From: Janthinobacterium lividum PAMC 25724
GTDB lineage: Bacteria > Pseudomonadota > Gammaproteobacteria > Burkholderiales > Burkholderiaceae_D
Direction of reading: 5' to 3'
DNA length: 64,000 bases
NCBI GenBank assembly: GCA_000242815.2
Contig: AHHB01000032.1
Coordinates: 343,418 to 407,417, forward strand
Each line of letters opens with the position of its first letter. The first letter of the stretch is position 1. Of this stretch, positions 63,491 to 64,000 are shown in pieces. Position numbers and translations under genes: made by a program. The notes under the pieces are model-generated. The model was not told where the DNA came from. It was given only the letters and a program-made list of their open reading frames with translations, and made no database searches.

Positions 63491-64000
63491 GGGCGCGCGC
63501 CATGGCGCTGCTGCTCGTGGCGGCCGGTGCGCAGGCAGCGCCCGACACACTCTACGCGCTGCCGCCCGAAGCGCAGGTGCGGCGCGTGCTGGCCAGCTTG
63601 CCGTCACTGCGGCAAGGAGCGCTGAACACGGAACTGGCCGGTGCCGAACGCGACAAGCTGATCGCCGGTCCCTATGAATGGACGCTGCGCGCGGGCGCCA
63701 GCGGCCGTCGCGCGCCCGGCGGCGAACGCTATCTGGAACAGGAAATGGCGCTGGAAAGGCCGCTGCGCTGGTTCGGCAAGGCGGGCCAGGACCAGGCGCT
63801 GGGCGAACAGGGCCTGGCCGTGGCGCGCGCGCTGTATGCGGACGCCTGGCATGAGGCGGGACGTGCCCTGCTGCGCGATTGGTTCGACGCGCTGGGCGAA
63901 CTGGCCGGCGTGGCGCGCCTGGAAGAGCAACTGGCCGTGACGCAGCAGTTGCAAGCGGCGGCCGCGCGACGCCTGCGGGCCGGCGATGGCGCCGCCCTCG
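63487..64000 (+). CDS. Outer-membrane efflux channel (CzcC/TolC-like), 3' end cut off
   Basis: The ATG at 63487 overlaps the DUF3240 stop (ATGA). The visible 171 codons encode a signal peptide (MRARAMALLLVAAGAQA) and the beginning of a TolC-type helical repeat (LPSLRQGALNTELAGAERDKL, WTLRAGASGRR, YLEQEMALERPLRWFGKAG), a pattern common to CzcC proteins. The frame runs open to the window end. It completes the tripartite pump with the adaptor and CzcA-like protein. Confidence 0.88.
   Translation, partial: MRARAMALLLVAAGAQAAPDTLYALPPEAQVRRVLASLPSLRQGALNTELAGAERDKLIAGPYEWTLRAGASGRRAPGGERYLEQEMALERPLRWFGKAGQDQALGEQGLAVARALYADAWHEAGRALLRDWFDALGELAGVARLEEQLAVTQQLQAAAARRLRAGDGAAL

Noticed and set aside
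1..64000. CRISPR arrays, tRNA/rRNA genes, insertion sequences or prophage
   Set aside because: No regularly spaced repeats, cloverleaf sequences, transposase or phage genes were seen on either strand.

Overview
The window is a GC-rich stretch of a betaproteobacterial chromosome. Gene content and codon style suggest Oxalobacteraceae (Janthinobacterium/Duganella/Massilia-like). This is inferred from the combination of a beta-type nar cluster, a TonB-dependent GalNAc locus, a PHA synthase and many sensor kinases; no rRNA is present to confirm it.

Layout. (1) 1-4839: two consecutive membrane sensor kinases with extracytoplasmic PDC/dCache-type sensor regions; the first is cut by the window edge. 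(2) 4923-21483: a nitrate respiration island, almost entirely on the minus strand: narK1, narK2, a beta carbonic anhydrase, narG, narH, narJ, narI, a parvulin-type isomerase, moaA, narX, narL and nnrS. One small conserved gene of unknown function points the other way. An 18-base motif recurs upstream of narK1, of nnrS and of the small unknown gene, each time 21 bases before a -10-like hexamer. (3) 21820-23254: a SirB2-family membrane protein, a putative lipoprotein and a possible gene remnant. (4) 23261-43632: a complete-looking locus for alpha-linked N-acetylgalactosamine (GalNAc). It has two TonB-dependent receptors, a GH31 enzyme resembling alpha-N-acetylgalactosaminidases, a Tat-exported GH109-type alpha-N-acetylgalactosaminidase and a DUF5077/DUF3472 lipoprotein on the minus strand. 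Divergent from these is an operon for AgaS, a ROK sugar kinase, AgaZ/GatZ, an AgaR-type DeoR repressor, GalNAc/GlcNAc-6-P deacetylase and a sugar transporter. Repeated CTTTC elements, the signature of AgaR operators, sit in both promoter regions. (5) 43821-46582: an APC amino acid permease and a DUF445 membrane protein. (6) 47585-53910: a CheW, HD-GYP response regulator, FIST sensor and multi-PAS hybrid kinase operon. (7) 53973-56667: PHA synthase and universal stress protein, preceded by an FNR-like box. (8) 56687-64000: an OmpR-type two-component system divergent from a CzcCBA-like RND efflux operon with a DUF3240 gene; the outer-membrane component runs off the window end.

How the parts fit. 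The nar island imports nitrate, assembles molybdoenzyme (MoaA, NarJ, possibly the isomerase), reduces nitrate at the membrane and senses it through NarX-NarL. NnrS with its NsrR-like operator deals with nitric oxide stress. The GalNAc locus would capture oligosaccharides, cleave terminal alpha-GalNAc, import it, phosphorylate, deacetylate and isomerise/deaminate it to tagatose-6-phosphate. No catalytic tagatose-bisphosphate aldolase is seen in the window. The FNR-like box in front of phaC-usp suggests oxygen-linked control of PHA synthesis, in keeping with the nitrate-respiring lifestyle.

The sequence is dense in genes. I saw no tRNA, rRNA, CRISPR array, insertion sequence or prophage.
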